NCBI GenBank assembly: GCA_949317995.1
Contig: OX439036.1
Coordinates: forward strand, 26,309,854 to 26,373,853
Direction: 5' to 3'
Source of the DNA: Acholoe squamosa
Lineage: Eukaryota; Annelida; Polychaeta; Phyllodocida; Polynoidae
DNA: 64,000 bases
A program made the translations under genes and the position numbers. The number at the start of each line of letters is the position of its first letter. Position 1 is the stretch's first letter. The notes under the pieces were generated by a model. That model saw nothing but the letters and a program-made list of their open reading frames with translations. It was not told the DNA's origin and searched no databases. Below, piece by piece: positions 48,701-55,847 of the stretch.

Positions 48701-51700
48701 GTAGGAGACAGCAGTCAAACTCTACACCACGGTCATTTAGTGGGGGGGTCAACAGTCTACCCTATAATAAGAGACACCTGCATTGCCCTGACGGCCATTC
48801 TTAAAGATTTCTTGAAGGTTTGTTTCTTTGTTTTCTTTTCTATGGGGTATCAAGTGTTTCAATTATTAAATCTTGGATTTCACCTAGCCGAAGGTCTTGT
48901 CTGCTACAAAAAAATCTGGGATATATACAAGAAACATATATTAAATAATTTACATCTTCTATAAGCTTCCCTTTCCTCCCTCCAGGTCCCACAAACAGAA
49001 GCGGAATGGAAGGAAATTGCAGATGGATTTTGGAAGGAGTGGCAAGTCCCTCACATGATCGGGGCAGTGGACGGGAAGCACATTCGTATTCGCCAACCCC
49101 GGAAGAGTGGAACCACCTTCTACAATTACAAGAAGTATTTTAGTGTAGTGTTAATGGCTGTCGTAGACGCCTACTACCGGTTCATATATGTAGACATAGG
49201 GTCAGAAGGCAAGGCAGGTGATTCCCGCATATGGAAGGAAGGGCCCCTCTACGCTGACCTTAATGACCCAGCGAACCCTCTGAACATACCACCAGCATCT
49301 AAGATAAATGGCATGCGGGACTTGCTACCTTACTTCATGGTAGGGGATGATACGTTCTCACTAGCAACCAATCTCATGAAGCCGTATGCAGTAAAAGACC
49401 AGGGAGATGAGCAGATAGTGTACAACTACAGAGTATCTCGGGGCCGTCTCATGTCTGAGAATGCTTTCGGAATTTTTGCTACCAGATTCCGCCTCTTCCT
49501 GCGTACACAGGACATGGAACCGAAGGGAGTTAAAATGGTATCCATGGCAGCAGTTTCCCTGCACAACTTCCTTCGCACTCGAGCACCATCAGAGTACATC
49601 CCAGCAGGATCCATCGACTATGAAGGGCCAGAGCTCGAGGTCCATCCTGGACAGTGGCGGGATGAAGATCATGGCCTGGATGGCCTTGACAGGTCTCACC
49701 ATGGGAGGAACATGCCTCAGAGTGCGAAAGCCATGCGGGAAAATCTGTGCTGCTGGTTCAACTCCAGGCACGGTAAGGTACCATGGCAAGACAAGTACAT
49801 GCGCAAAAGGCAGATGGAGGCTGTAGCAGAAGTTGAGGAAGAGGAGGATGACTAATCTCTGACAAAAAACATCCAAGATAATTTTATTGGGGACAAACAA
49901 ATCTGTGATGAGGACTTTTGGGTTTATGAGCGACATGTATTGTTTTCTGTTATGGAGAATATAAATGTTATCAAAGTCATTGAAGGGAAGAATTAATTAT
50001 AAAAGTAGAAACCTCTTTTTATTGAACACACCACAGTGGATGGACTTTTAACTTTAATGATCTCTTCCAGACGAAGCAACTTTTAACTTGACGTAAAAAC
50101 CATGTAGTAAACTAGAAATAAAGTCGTCTAGTCTGTTACCATGATAACCAGAAGGCTTTTTACTTCTCCTTGAAATAAAAAAAAAATTTTCCTTTTCCAT
50201 GACGTAATCGCCTACTACAAGAAAGTACAAAGCAGGTCATGCAAGCCTTGTCTTCAGTCCTTGCTGTTATAGTTCTTTATATCCTGATGAGATATGGTAA
50301 ATGAAAAATTGTTGTCGCATATTGTTTTTTTATGCACCACAACAGAACATATAGCAAAAGGTAATATCAAGTCTTTTGAGTCAAGTGCACTTAACAGTAA
50401 GAATATTGGTTGAGATCATTGCTCGGATCCTATATAAAAAATGTCTGGGATATATAACTTTTAACTACAAATGTGGGATAATTCGTCGCGAGCAAAACAG
50501 TTTTTTTATGTCTTTTATGGGACCCAATCCCCATTCACAGCGTCTAAAGCCAAGCTGTGCACGTGTAGCTTAAACTTTTCTTGTACTCTCTGGTTCATTC
50601 TCTGACACTGGAACAAGATCATCTTACTCCAGTGGGAGTCCTCCGTCTCAGGTTCTGCCACAGGAGGAGGTGGAGGGGGCTGAGCATGGCGTGCTGCAGC
50701 AAGCTGGGTCAGCTCTACCACAGAGTTGGTGCACTTTTCAAAATATTGCTCTCGATTTTCAAGGACCTCGGCGACAGTCTTGTTTTTTTTTCTCTCGGAG
50801 ATGCTGAGGCTCCTTGTTCCTGAAATATTCATTGGAAACCTCCTCATTATTTGCATAGAATTTATCTTTGTCAGGCAGGTAATCTGTCCTGTATGTCCTC
50901 CGGCCGTCAGAGGAGGAGGGTCGCTGTACCGTCGAACTGCCTGTGCTGCCAGCCCTTCTGGGGGGGGGGGGGTTTAGTGGTAGCCTCAGGAGTTGGCTTT
51001 TTTGTAGAGCTTTTACCTGAACCTTTGCCCTTGCCAGAAGAGGGGGGGGGGGGGTCTTAGATTTACCAATGTTCTGTTTGTTGGGAGAACTACGCGTCCT
51101 GGATGAAATAGCTTCTTCTGCGTATTCATCTGGGATTACATGAGCTTCCTCCAACCCTCCTTCATCAGGCTCCAAGTTTTCCTCCTCATTACGGCCCTGG
51201 TCCTGGTCCTCGTTGTCGGACTCCTGTTTTGGTGATTCCTCCTCTACCTGGGTTTGCTTGAAAAAACAAGAAAGGGGGAAAAGTAAATGAGCAGAGAAGG
51301 TAGCCTGGTAAGTCTTCTATATTAATCAGGGTAATAGCAAGCAAAAATTATCCAAGATGCATTATAATTGTCGTTGATTGATTAATTGATCAAGGTAGCA
51401 GGCAAATAGATAATCAAATTTTTTATTGGGGTATTTTGTTTGTGATTATTTTATTTGGGATTTTTTTTTGTTGGGGATTATTTTATTTGGGATAATTTTT
51501 TGTTGGGGATTATTTTATTTGGGATTTTCAATCCATTGCGAGCATCATTGGCCTTAAAAATCAAGAAAGGCAGGGGAGAACTTACCTTCCTGTAGTTAGT
51601 TATGCTTGCTTCCTTCTTGCAATACGGATCCAAGAAGAAGCAAAGCCGCTTAATCAACTCTTTCTTGTATGGGAGCTTCCCGTCTGCTGCAGAAGAGCCC

Positions 51701-54700
51701 GACTTGACCTTGCCTGAGACTATTTTTTGATAGTCTGTCCTCAGTGAATTCATCCTTGTGTTCACAAAGAAGGCTGAAAAAAATAGAATTTTTTTTATTT
51801 TCATTTTAATTCAGATTTGTTTTAAATACAAGAGCAAGTAGAAATGAAACAAAGCTGTTTTTAATAATCAGAATTATTTCTCCCTTTTTTATCTTAGATT
51901 TTTTCTGTTGTCTAGGACGATTTGAAATATGTGGGTCTAGGATAAAATATATTTTCTTGAAAATCTTGAATAAATTACCTGGTATCCCTAAGTCGTCGCC
52001 AATTTTTCCCAAGGCAGCCCACCTGGCTGTCGGGTCCTTATACAGCTTGTGATTTTTGTCATACAGGTATGGAACAGCCTCCCATAGCTCACACAACCTT
52101 TCCAAGACCGCATTGTCTTTGAAGTACTGTCGGCCACTTCCAGGGGCAGCTGGTCTGGACTTTAACTGACCTATAGTCTTTTTAGGAGTAACCTGGCTCT
52201 TTTTAGGAGTAACCTCCCTAACAGTCTTCCTAGGAGTGACCTTGGTGACCTTGGCCACCTCCTGGTTTCTTTTAGTCATGTCGAAGTTTGTGGGGGCTAC
52301 AGGTCTTTTCTTTTTGGGTGGCTTTATGGTAGGGAGGGGATCGTCTTCTTCTTCTTCTTCATTGTCCAAAGAAAATTCCTGTGAATCATAATCGGGGTCC
52401 ATATATTAGGGATCATCCTCGTCGTGATCAATAATTATTTCTGTACCTGCAGAGGTAGGGGGGCTCTTTAGAGACTTGGCAGGATGAGGACTGCCTTCTT
52501 CCTCTTCATCTTCATTGTTTTCATCGTAATCGGGGATGAGTTTTCTCTTGGTTAGGCGGCTGCCACCCATACCTAGCCGTGAGTAGGGACCTTTGGAGTC
52601 AGAATAGCCTCCCCTGGAACGGGAGGAAGGTGTGCAACTGAGGTCTTGGGGCTCATCATTGTCGTCGTCTTCATTGTACTCCTCCACTGCCCCAGATTTA
52701 CTACCGGTAGTACGGTCGAGAAGACGTCGAGCAGATTCTTCATCTTCCTTTGTTATTTCAAGCCTAGGCCTACCTCTTGCCTTGAAATGTGTACCCTGTC
52801 CCTTCCTTGAGGTATCCTCAGGCTGTTGGCCCTCATTCCCCTCGTCATTTGTTGTATTTACGGGTTTTCTTTGCGTCTTGCGCTTAGTTGCACGCCGTGG
52901 AGCCATCTTGGATGTTTTCCTCTAGTACGGCCGAACTGCAGGTCACGTGATTTCCATGTGATCGGCGACGTGTACGCCCCCCTACCGCCTTCCCCGGAAA
53001 CTAAAATTGCCGGGCCAACAAAAAATAGAAACGATTCCTGGCCGATTTTTTCTGTCTGAACAGAAAAAATCGGGTCCAAAGTGAAACCGTTGGCGATCAT
53101 TCCCGATGTGTTCCCGACGTGATTCCGATGGTCTCCGATTTTTTTCACGACCTCTTCCACTGCACCCGATTCTTGGCCAATGATACCCGATTTCCACCCG
53201 ATAAGGGTCCGATGGTCTTCGATTCTCTATTTCTGTCGCCGATGCATCGGAAATGCATCGGAGATGGACTATCGGCCAAGAATCGGTTTTGGTGGAATAC
53301 CCCCAATATTGTATATTGTTTATATGATACAGATGGCACTTGACGCCTGACGAGGTGAATGCCTACTACGACCAGACAACTAATCAGATGGTATTCCCGG
53401 CTGGTATTCTACAGTACCCGTTCTACGACCCTAGCTATCCTTTGTACGTATTCCTAGATTATTATAGCCACTGATTATAATATGACACACATTCATGAAT
53501 AGGCCCATTCAATTATATAAGTCATCAGAACATACTACAAAAGAAGATAGCGAATAGCATTAGATTCATCACCATGTTTTTCGAAACCCAAATCAGTAGA
53601 TCAACTTTTTGTGTGTGTTTGGTGTGGCCTCATTATTCAGGGACTTTAGTCACTGAATAGTTGAATGTATTGAGGAAATAGGCATAACCACTGCAGTAAG
53701 AAATGAATAGCCATAAAAAGCTACCTATAGTATCAAGTCTACCCTATCTCTCACGGCCCCCTGGTCCATTGCCTCTTTGATTACATATTAGTTAATCCAC
53801 AGTTGTGTAGGGTTACAAGGTATAACCAATGCCTAAAGTGGGCAATCTAAGGTGTCACAAATTAGTCAACATATGTCAGTATATTTTAGCATAGTGCATT
53901 GTATATAGCACATTGAACATAGAATGTCACTGAAAGCCTCAGGCTTAGCCTGTGACCTTAGCCATTTTATGGAAGTCATTCAAAGTTTGCTGTTCACACT
54001 ACATGTGTATTAACACAAAATTCATTGCAATATATACAGTGGTATCAACTATGGAGCCATAGGCACGATAATGGGACATGAGTTAACACATGGCTTTGAC
54101 AACTCGGGTCGGCAGTATGACAAGGATGGTAATCTAAAGAAATGGTGGACAGAGTTCTCTCTGGATAACTTCTTGGACAGAATTCAGTGTATCATCAACC
54201 AATATGACCAGTTTACCATCGGAAAGAGAAATGTAAGTAATGTCATAGAAAGTAGAGAATGACTCTTACTCTACTCTCCCAGGGCGATTCATGAAAACTG
54301 GTGACCCATCTTTAATCAAACGATGAATTTAGAAACGATCATTCTAGAAAGATATTTCTGGATTTATTTGCGGAAAATTCACACTGTTGTCAACCTTTCA
54401 AACCCTAAAGGGTATTGATTAAAGTAATGAATATTGTGGATGAAATAGCATATTCAAAAGGTTGTAATTCTATTATTTTCATAAAGTATCAGCCTTGACG
54501 AATTTCATAATTCTCTGGTCTCTTCCCTGTTTGATATCGTCAGTTTTTATGAATCACCCTCCTGGTACCATAATGCCTCGTGTATAAAATGTATGTGGTC
54601 TCAAGTATAAGGCACACGCTAAGTTTGAGGGAAAATTCTATTAGGCACATATGGGGATTGATTTTGAACAGTTTCACACACATATATTGTAAATATACCC

Positions 54701-55847
54701 ATCAATTCCTTTCTTTGTTGACCTGAAAATGTTTACAAAAGGTCGAAGCTCTGCACCTAACCCTCCATGTATAAAGGTGTTAGTAAGATTTATGCCCTCA
54801 GTGCAATACAACAGAAGATTCCTCATCCCCAACCCCTATTAACTAACTCAACATTGTATCAGTAAATATTGGAAGGGGCTCATGTTTATATTGATGGGCT
54901 TGTCCTATTCTTAGCAGATAACTTCTAGTTCTGTCCATCATACTCAGGTTAATGGTAAGCTGACACAGGGTGAGAACATAGCTGACAATGGGGGTGTTAA
55001 GACAGCCTTTGGAGCCTACCAGAGGTGGCTTACAAAGCACGGGTCAGAGGAAGAAGCTGCACGCCTCCCAGCATTCAACATGACAGAATCTCAGGCATTC
55101 TTCCTTGGATATGGACAGGTAAGATCTTTACATAATTCCTTCCCACTTACTAACCTTTGGACCAGAACTGCGATTGTCTTGATATCATCGGTGTAATACA
55201 AGATCATAAGAATTTGTCGTTACCATATTATTTCTAGGTGAAGACCTGTTGAAATTAAAGACTGTGTATGGGGGTATTACTGTAGTAACTATGTTATACT
55301 GTAACTATAAGGGAAATCTAAGAAGCTAAGAGAAATATCAAAATTTATGAATGATAGGTAATGATTAATAGTCTCGCTCAGGGTATACAGCTGTACTTTG
55401 GTCCCATTACAGATCCTGTGTGCATACAGCACGCCTCAAGACGCTGAACACGCTTTAGTGACTGACCCACACTCACCTCCCCAATACAGGTATGTCTTAT
55501 CTAACAGAACAACCTGGCCAGTGTAGACAATTTACATACTGTAAAAAAATAAGAACATTTAATGGTAATTGTATATCATGGGAAGGAAAGGATATCAAAC
55601 AAGGCATGGTAATTGCATGTTAGCCTTTACATGCATGCCCATAGTAGACTGTTATTACAATAATTAAATAATGCATGAAAGATCAGAACATAAGTATGAC
55701 ACAAGTTGTGTGTTCTATATATAAGGTAACATGTTTTCATTTTGCAGAGTGTTGGGCAGTTTGAATAATATGCAGGAGTTTTCTGATGCCTTCTACTGCC
55801 GCCCAGGGACCCCCATGAACCACAAGACAAAGTGTGTAGTGTGGTAG
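23387..55847 (+). CDS. M13 family zinc metallopeptidase (neprilysin / ECE-like), 15 exons
   Basis: A type II membrane ectopeptidase that cuts small peptides outside the cell. Coding exons: 23387-23535, 25218-25412, 39278-39406, 39718-39900, 40390-40572, 40759-40848, 43327-43451, 45272-45494, 45836-46012, 47132-47235, 53333-53443, 54040-54232, 54948-55118, 55413-55489, 55748-55847. All borders are GT/AG and phases match, giving about 735 codons, close to the family's 700-770. The order is membrane anchor, M13 N-terminal domain (exons 2-10), catalytic domain (exons 11-15) with NAYY, HELTH, GENIAD, DPHSP and terminal KCVVW. Exon 1 starts inside a codon, so a short upstream exon is missing. Exon 7 has an in-frame TGA (43360-43362). 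Subfamily is not resolved. Confidence 0.93.
25218..25412 (+). CDS. M13 peptidase exon 2, start of ectodomain
   Basis: 65 codons, phase 0 on both sides. It carries the hallmark Cys-rich start: [23 protein letters not shown] matches the M13 N-terminal signature (Met-Asp-x-x-x-x-Pro-Cys-x-Asp-Phe-Tyr-x-Tyr-x-Cys-Gly-x-Trp). Acceptor gtgacag, donor gtaggt. Confidence 0.93.
25681..26095 (-). repeat. LTR of element 2 (3' LTR in coding direction)
   Basis: 415 bp, from tgtagtggttcgtc to cccctaca. The copy at 38809-39223 differs at about five bases. Its end (tgtaggggta on the coding strand) resembles the TGTAGGGG start of the LTRs of elements 1 and 3. Confidence 0.92.
26096..26106 (-). other. Polypurine tract of element 2
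   Basis: The minus strand reads aaggggggcag directly next to the LTR. Confidence 0.55.
26107..27271 (-). other. Element 2 untranslated sequence before 3' LTR
   Basis: AT-rich sequence with a T-rich run (27114-27136). No supported reading frame or RNA gene is seen. The equivalent part of element 1 is also noncoding. Confidence 0.5.
27272..30931 (-). pseudogene. Element 2 extra gene region after pol, with zinc fingers
   Basis: This matches element 1's extra gene in position and in its best-conserved part. At about 28725-28945 the minus strand codes CPFQRC, then a His-rich [11 protein letters not shown], a Cys cluster (KKCAKCAGC) and [16 protein letters not shown], the same paired finger plan as in element 1. 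Upstream are acidic and basic low-complexity stretches ([14 protein letters not shown]). Downstream (about 27640-28060) lies a helical segment ([18 protein letters not shown]). It is broken; breaks are counted in the main entry. The N-terminal part (30000-30930) shares no obvious sequence with element 1. Confidence 0.7.
30932..31469 (-). other. Element 2 spacer between extra gene and pol
   Basis: No gene is seen. It includes a cacgtgac site (near 31167), an E-box-like motif, in the place where element 1's spacer has TGACGTCA. The right end is the MITE insertion. Confidence 0.4.
31470..31851. mobile_element. piggyBac-type MITE nested in element 2
   Basis: 382 bp including TTAA at both ends. 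The terminal inverted repeats are TTAACCCATTAAGGCCTG and, on the other strand, TTAACCCATTAAGGGCTG (17 of 18 bases). A TTAA target followed by CCC is the piggyBac signature. Just inside the left end are three tandem units of about 36 bp sharing gatgttgagtat and tcaacaaccatgtagggg (31483-31575). It has no reading frame, so it is non-autonomous. Confidence 0.8.
31856..35987 (-). pseudogene. pol: Element 2 pol: protease, reverse transcriptase, RNase H, integrase
   Basis: Reading along the minus strand: protease with [11 protein letters not shown] (near 35600), reverse transcriptase with [22 protein letters not shown] and YLDDVIVFG (about 34100-34800), RNase H with [18 protein letters not shown], integrase with the HHCC finger ([12 protein letters not shown]), [10 protein letters not shown] and [13 protein letters not shown], ending in a basic tail with GPGRPRK. 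It is closely similar to element 1 in every domain, but many differences show they are separate lineages, not recent copies. Broken; see the main entry. Confidence 0.9.
35984..38765 (-). pseudogene. gag: Element 2 gag region
   Basis: In coding order: a coiled coil (about 37880-38500) with long Glu/Gln/Lys-rich helices ([19 protein letters not shown]); a Gly/Asn/Pro-rich linker (about 37100-37800); then a capsid-like region ([18 protein letters not shown], near 36700) and a CCHC knuckle [14 protein letters not shown] (near 36140). This is the same architecture as element 1's gag. Broken; see the main entry. Confidence 0.85.
38797..38808 (-). other. Primer binding site of element 2, histidine tRNA type
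   Basis: gtcacggcacca precedes the LTR by about one base, as in element 1; the flanking cgaa..ccaactg is also shared. Confidence 0.72.
38809..39223 (-). repeat. LTR of element 2 (5' LTR in coding direction)
   Basis: 415 bp, TG to CA. About five differences from 25681-26095. Exon 3 of the peptidase begins 55 bases after its end. Confidence 0.92.
39278..39406 (+). CDS. M13 peptidase exon 3
   Basis: 43 codons, phase 0/0, from [11 protein letters not shown] through [14 protein letters not shown] to PMMK; matches the family pattern Ala-x-x-Phe-Tyr-x-x-Cys. Acceptor cattcag, donor gtgagt. Only 54 bp of original intron remain between the LTR element and this exon. Confidence 0.92.
39718..39900 (+). 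CDS. M13 peptidase exon 4
   Basis: 61 codons, phase 0/0, from [10 protein letters not shown] to DENIIE. LGSWP is the family's Leu-Gly-Gly-Trp-Pro position. Acceptor tttacag, donor gtagtt (weaker than the others). Confidence 0.92.
40284..40389 (+). repeat. Tandem copies of a splice acceptor before exon 5
   Basis: Three degenerate copies of the acceptor plus the first exon bases precede the real site: ctttgcagtttgaccagtct (AG at 40291-40292), ctctacagtgtgag.. (40320-40321) and ctctttgcagtgtgacca (40357-40358), ahead of the true ctctttgcagtttgaccag (AG 40388-40389). The unit is about 30-37 bp with a shared tattattcacct spacer. Confidence 0.75.
40390..40572 (+). CDS. M13 peptidase exon 5
   Basis: 61 codons, phase 0/0, from [15 protein letters not shown] to QLEKQIAN. 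Matches the conserved Asp-Gln-Ser-Gly-Leu...Tyr-Tyr-Leu segment. I chose the last of four similar acceptors because it alone gives the family frame. Confidence 0.93.
40759..40848 (+). CDS. M13 peptidase exon 6
   Basis: 30 codons, phase 0/0, [18 protein letters not shown] to MGDW; matches the family's Asn-Ile-Thr...Arg-x-x-x-x-x-Tyr-x-x-x-Thr stretch. Acceptor taacag, donor gtaagg. Confidence 0.9.
41051..41142. repeat. (TA)n microsatellite
   Basis: Long run of ta dinucleotides with a few interruptions, in intron 6. Confidence 0.9.
42050..43065. repeat. Degenerate minisatellite, 16/32-bp unit, in intron 6
   Basis: About 1 kb of alternating half-units close to catgattggtggcccc and cacttctgatggcccc. 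The combined 32-bp period drifts by indels. Long open frames across it (Gly-His-Gln-rich on the minus strand) are an effect of the repeat and not genes. Confidence 0.85.
43327..43451 (+). CDS. M13 peptidase exon 7, contains an in-frame stop
   Basis: Borders are good (ttgacag, gtaagc) and the 125-bp length keeps phase with both neighbours: [14 protein letters not shown] at 43360-43362, then [16 protein letters not shown] to ATSK plus AG of a split Arg codon. Both sides of the TGA fit the family, so the exon is real. A CGA (Arg) to TGA change or a TGG to TGA change would explain it; a base-call error or a disabled allele are equally possible. Confidence 0.85.
44126..44880. repeat. Tandem repeat, 175-190-bp unit, in intron 7
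   Basis: The anchor gaccctagagagaccct recurs near 44126, 44305, 44478, 44669 and 44860. Between anchors the units share ccagtgtataatatat, cttatatgacaat, gacctttat, cctgttaatat and attaaggctta. The middle copies are most alike. Within units, short gagagaccct runs are amplified as well. Confidence 0.8.
45272..45494 (+). CDS. M13 peptidase exon 8
   Basis: Completes the split Arg codon, then [15 protein letters not shown] to AADKQK, 74 codons. Matches the Tyr-Met-x-Trp and the Cys-x-x-x-x-x-x-x-x-Gly-x-Ala-x-Gly-x-Met-Phe segments of the family. Acceptor tgtgtag, donor gtaatg. Confidence 0.93.
45711..45743. repeat. (AC)n microsatellite
   Basis: Uninterrupted ac run in intron 8. Confidence 0.95.
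45836..46012 (+). CDS. M13 peptidase exon 9
   Basis: 59 codons, phase 0/0, [12 protein letters not shown] to [23 protein letters not shown] is the very conserved Trp-Met-Asp-x-x-Thr segment. Acceptor ttgtag, donor gtatgc. Confidence 0.95.
47132..47235 (+). CDS. M13 peptidase exon 10
   Basis: 34 codons plus two bases, [13 protein letters not shown] to KKTDKK and a split Glu codon completed in exon 11. Acceptor cttcag, donor gtgagt. The following intron carries the Harbinger transposon. Confidence 0.9.
47647..47668 (+). repeat. Harbinger left terminal inverted repeat
   Basis: 22 bp, perfect complement of 53284-53305. Inside it (47669-47900) are repeated cgatag, gtcggcccg and cgccgac motifs. 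Confidence 0.9.
47948..49855 (+). CDS. Harbinger transposase (HARBI1-like, DDE), four exons
   Basis: Nuclease that cuts and joins the element's ends. Exons: 47948-48136, 48372-48537, 48705-48817, 48986-49855, about 445 residues. The start could also be the in-frame ATG at 47921. The catalytic exon shows [10 protein letters not shown] (first Asp), [23 protein letters not shown] (second Asp) and [15 protein letters not shown] (Glu), the DDE_Tnp_4 layout, and ends in an acidic tail. Exon 2 ends Tyr-Leu-Ala-TAA-Gly (TAA at 48534-48536), where the family has Leu-Ala-Thr-Gly-Asp, so one in-frame stop lies before the catalytic part. Otherwise it looks sound. The MADF partner is divergent-facing on the other strand. 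Confidence 0.88.
49856..50514. other. Harbinger sequence between its two convergent genes
   Basis: AT-rich stretch of about 660 bp between the transposase stop and the partner gene's end. No gene is seen; aataaa at 50115-50120 (approximate) may serve the transposase transcript. Confidence 0.4.
50515..52402 (-). CDS. Harbinger MADF / Myb-like partner protein
   Basis: DNA-binding partner that in this superfamily carries the transposase to the nucleus and ends. Minus-strand exons: 52402-51979, 51773-51586, then from 51256. Exons 1 and 2 together form a MADF domain: [49 protein letters not shown], then [17 protein letters not shown]-terminal to it is a basic Pro/Lys-rich stretch. The third exon is acidic, then Pro-rich, and ends with a helical tail ([15 protein letters not shown]). 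In it the frame changes at three homopolymers: G13 at 51042-51054, G13 at 50960-50972 and T9 at 50783-50791 (plus strand). Base-calling error at these runs is a serious alternative to decay. Confidence 0.75.
52406..52906 (-). CDS. Harbinger open frame with AT-hook, just upstream of the MADF frame
   Basis: 166 residues, Lys/Arg-rich N-terminus ([14 protein letters not shown]), an AT-hook-like ARGRPRLE near residue 45, then acidic low-complexity sequence. It ends at TAA (52406-52408), and the MADF frame starts in the same frame two codons later (ATG at 52400-52402). It is therefore either the N-terminal part of one protein split by a single stop, or a short separate protein. Confidence 0.6.
   Translation of the reverse strand: MAPRRATKRKTQRKPVNTTNDEGNEGQQPEDTSRKGQGTHFKARGRPRLEITKEDEESARRLLDRTTGSKSGAVEEYNEDDDNDEPQDLSCTPSSRSRGGYSDSKGPYSRLGMGGSRLTKRKLIPDYDENNEDEEEEGSPHPAKSLKSPPTSAGTEIIIDHDEDDP
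52907..53283 (-). promoter_or_regulatory. Harbinger right subterminal region, CCGAT-type motif cluster
   Basis: Noncoding. cccgat or ccgat and the complement atcgg occur many times in about 300 bp (for example near 53098, 53126, 53169, 53186, 53197, 53209, 53275). The left end has related cgatag and atcgg motifs. Clustered short motifs next to the TIRs are the usual binding sites for transposase or its Myb-like partner; here this is inference. Confidence 0.45.
53284..53305 (-). repeat. Harbinger right terminal inverted repeat
   Basis: 22 bp, complement of 47647-47668, followed by the ATA duplication. Confidence 0.9.
53333..53443 (+). CDS. M13 peptidase exon 11, substrate-binding motif
   Basis: Completes Glu, then [28 protein letters not shown]. 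Asn-Ala-Tyr-Tyr is the family's substrate backbone-binding motif, and VFPAGILQ is strongly conserved. Acceptor gatacag only 27 bases after the transposon's end, donor gtacgt. Confidence 0.95.
54040..54232 (+). CDS. M13 peptidase exon 12, catalytic zinc motif
   Basis: [23 protein letters not shown] (His at 54077-54079 and 54089-54091, catalytic Glu between) gives two zinc ligands. [14 protein letters not shown] follows. Acceptor atacag, donor gtaagt. Confidence 0.96.
54281..54560. mobile_element. Short inverted-repeat element (MITE-like) in intron 12
   Basis: 280 bp bounded by inverted repeats AGGGYGATTCATRAAAACTG (18 of 20 identical between ends; Y and R mark the differences). No reading frame. 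I see no certain target duplication, so the superfamily is open. Confidence 0.55.
54948..55118 (+). CDS. M13 peptidase exon 13, third zinc ligand
   Basis: 57 codons, phase 0/0. [11 protein letters not shown] carries the third zinc ligand (Glu) and the conserved Asp; [10 protein letters not shown] matches the family's Phe-Phe-x-x-x-x-Gln. Acceptor ctcag, donor gtaaga. Confidence 0.96.
55413..55489 (+). CDS. M13 peptidase exon 14
   Basis: [15 protein letters not shown], then [10 protein letters not shown]: Asp-x-His-Ser-Pro holds the active-site His. Acceptor ttacag, donor gtatgt. Confidence 0.95.
55748..55847 (+). CDS. M13 peptidase last exon
   Basis: [17 protein letters not shown], then a terminal KCVVW and TAG (55845-55847). 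The C-terminal Cys-x-x-Trp is the family ending, so the catalytic domain is complete. Confidence 0.96.

Larger units (their letters stand above)
47647..53305 (+). mobile_element. PIF/Harbinger DNA transposon, 5.66 kb, with both genes
   Basis: Terminal inverted repeats of 22 bp, perfect, beginning TGGGGGTATTCC and ending AAAACCG, with a weaker match for about 25 more bases. The flanks are ATA on both sides (47644-47646 and 53306-53308), the 3-bp target duplication of this superfamily. Inside are a HARBI1-type transposase on the plus strand (47948-49855) and a MADF (Myb-like) partner gene on the minus strand (50515-52906), the two-gene plan of PIF/Harbinger. It sits in peptidase intron 10; without it that intron would be about 440 bp. 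Both genes carry a few frame defects, listed in their entries. Confidence 0.93.
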
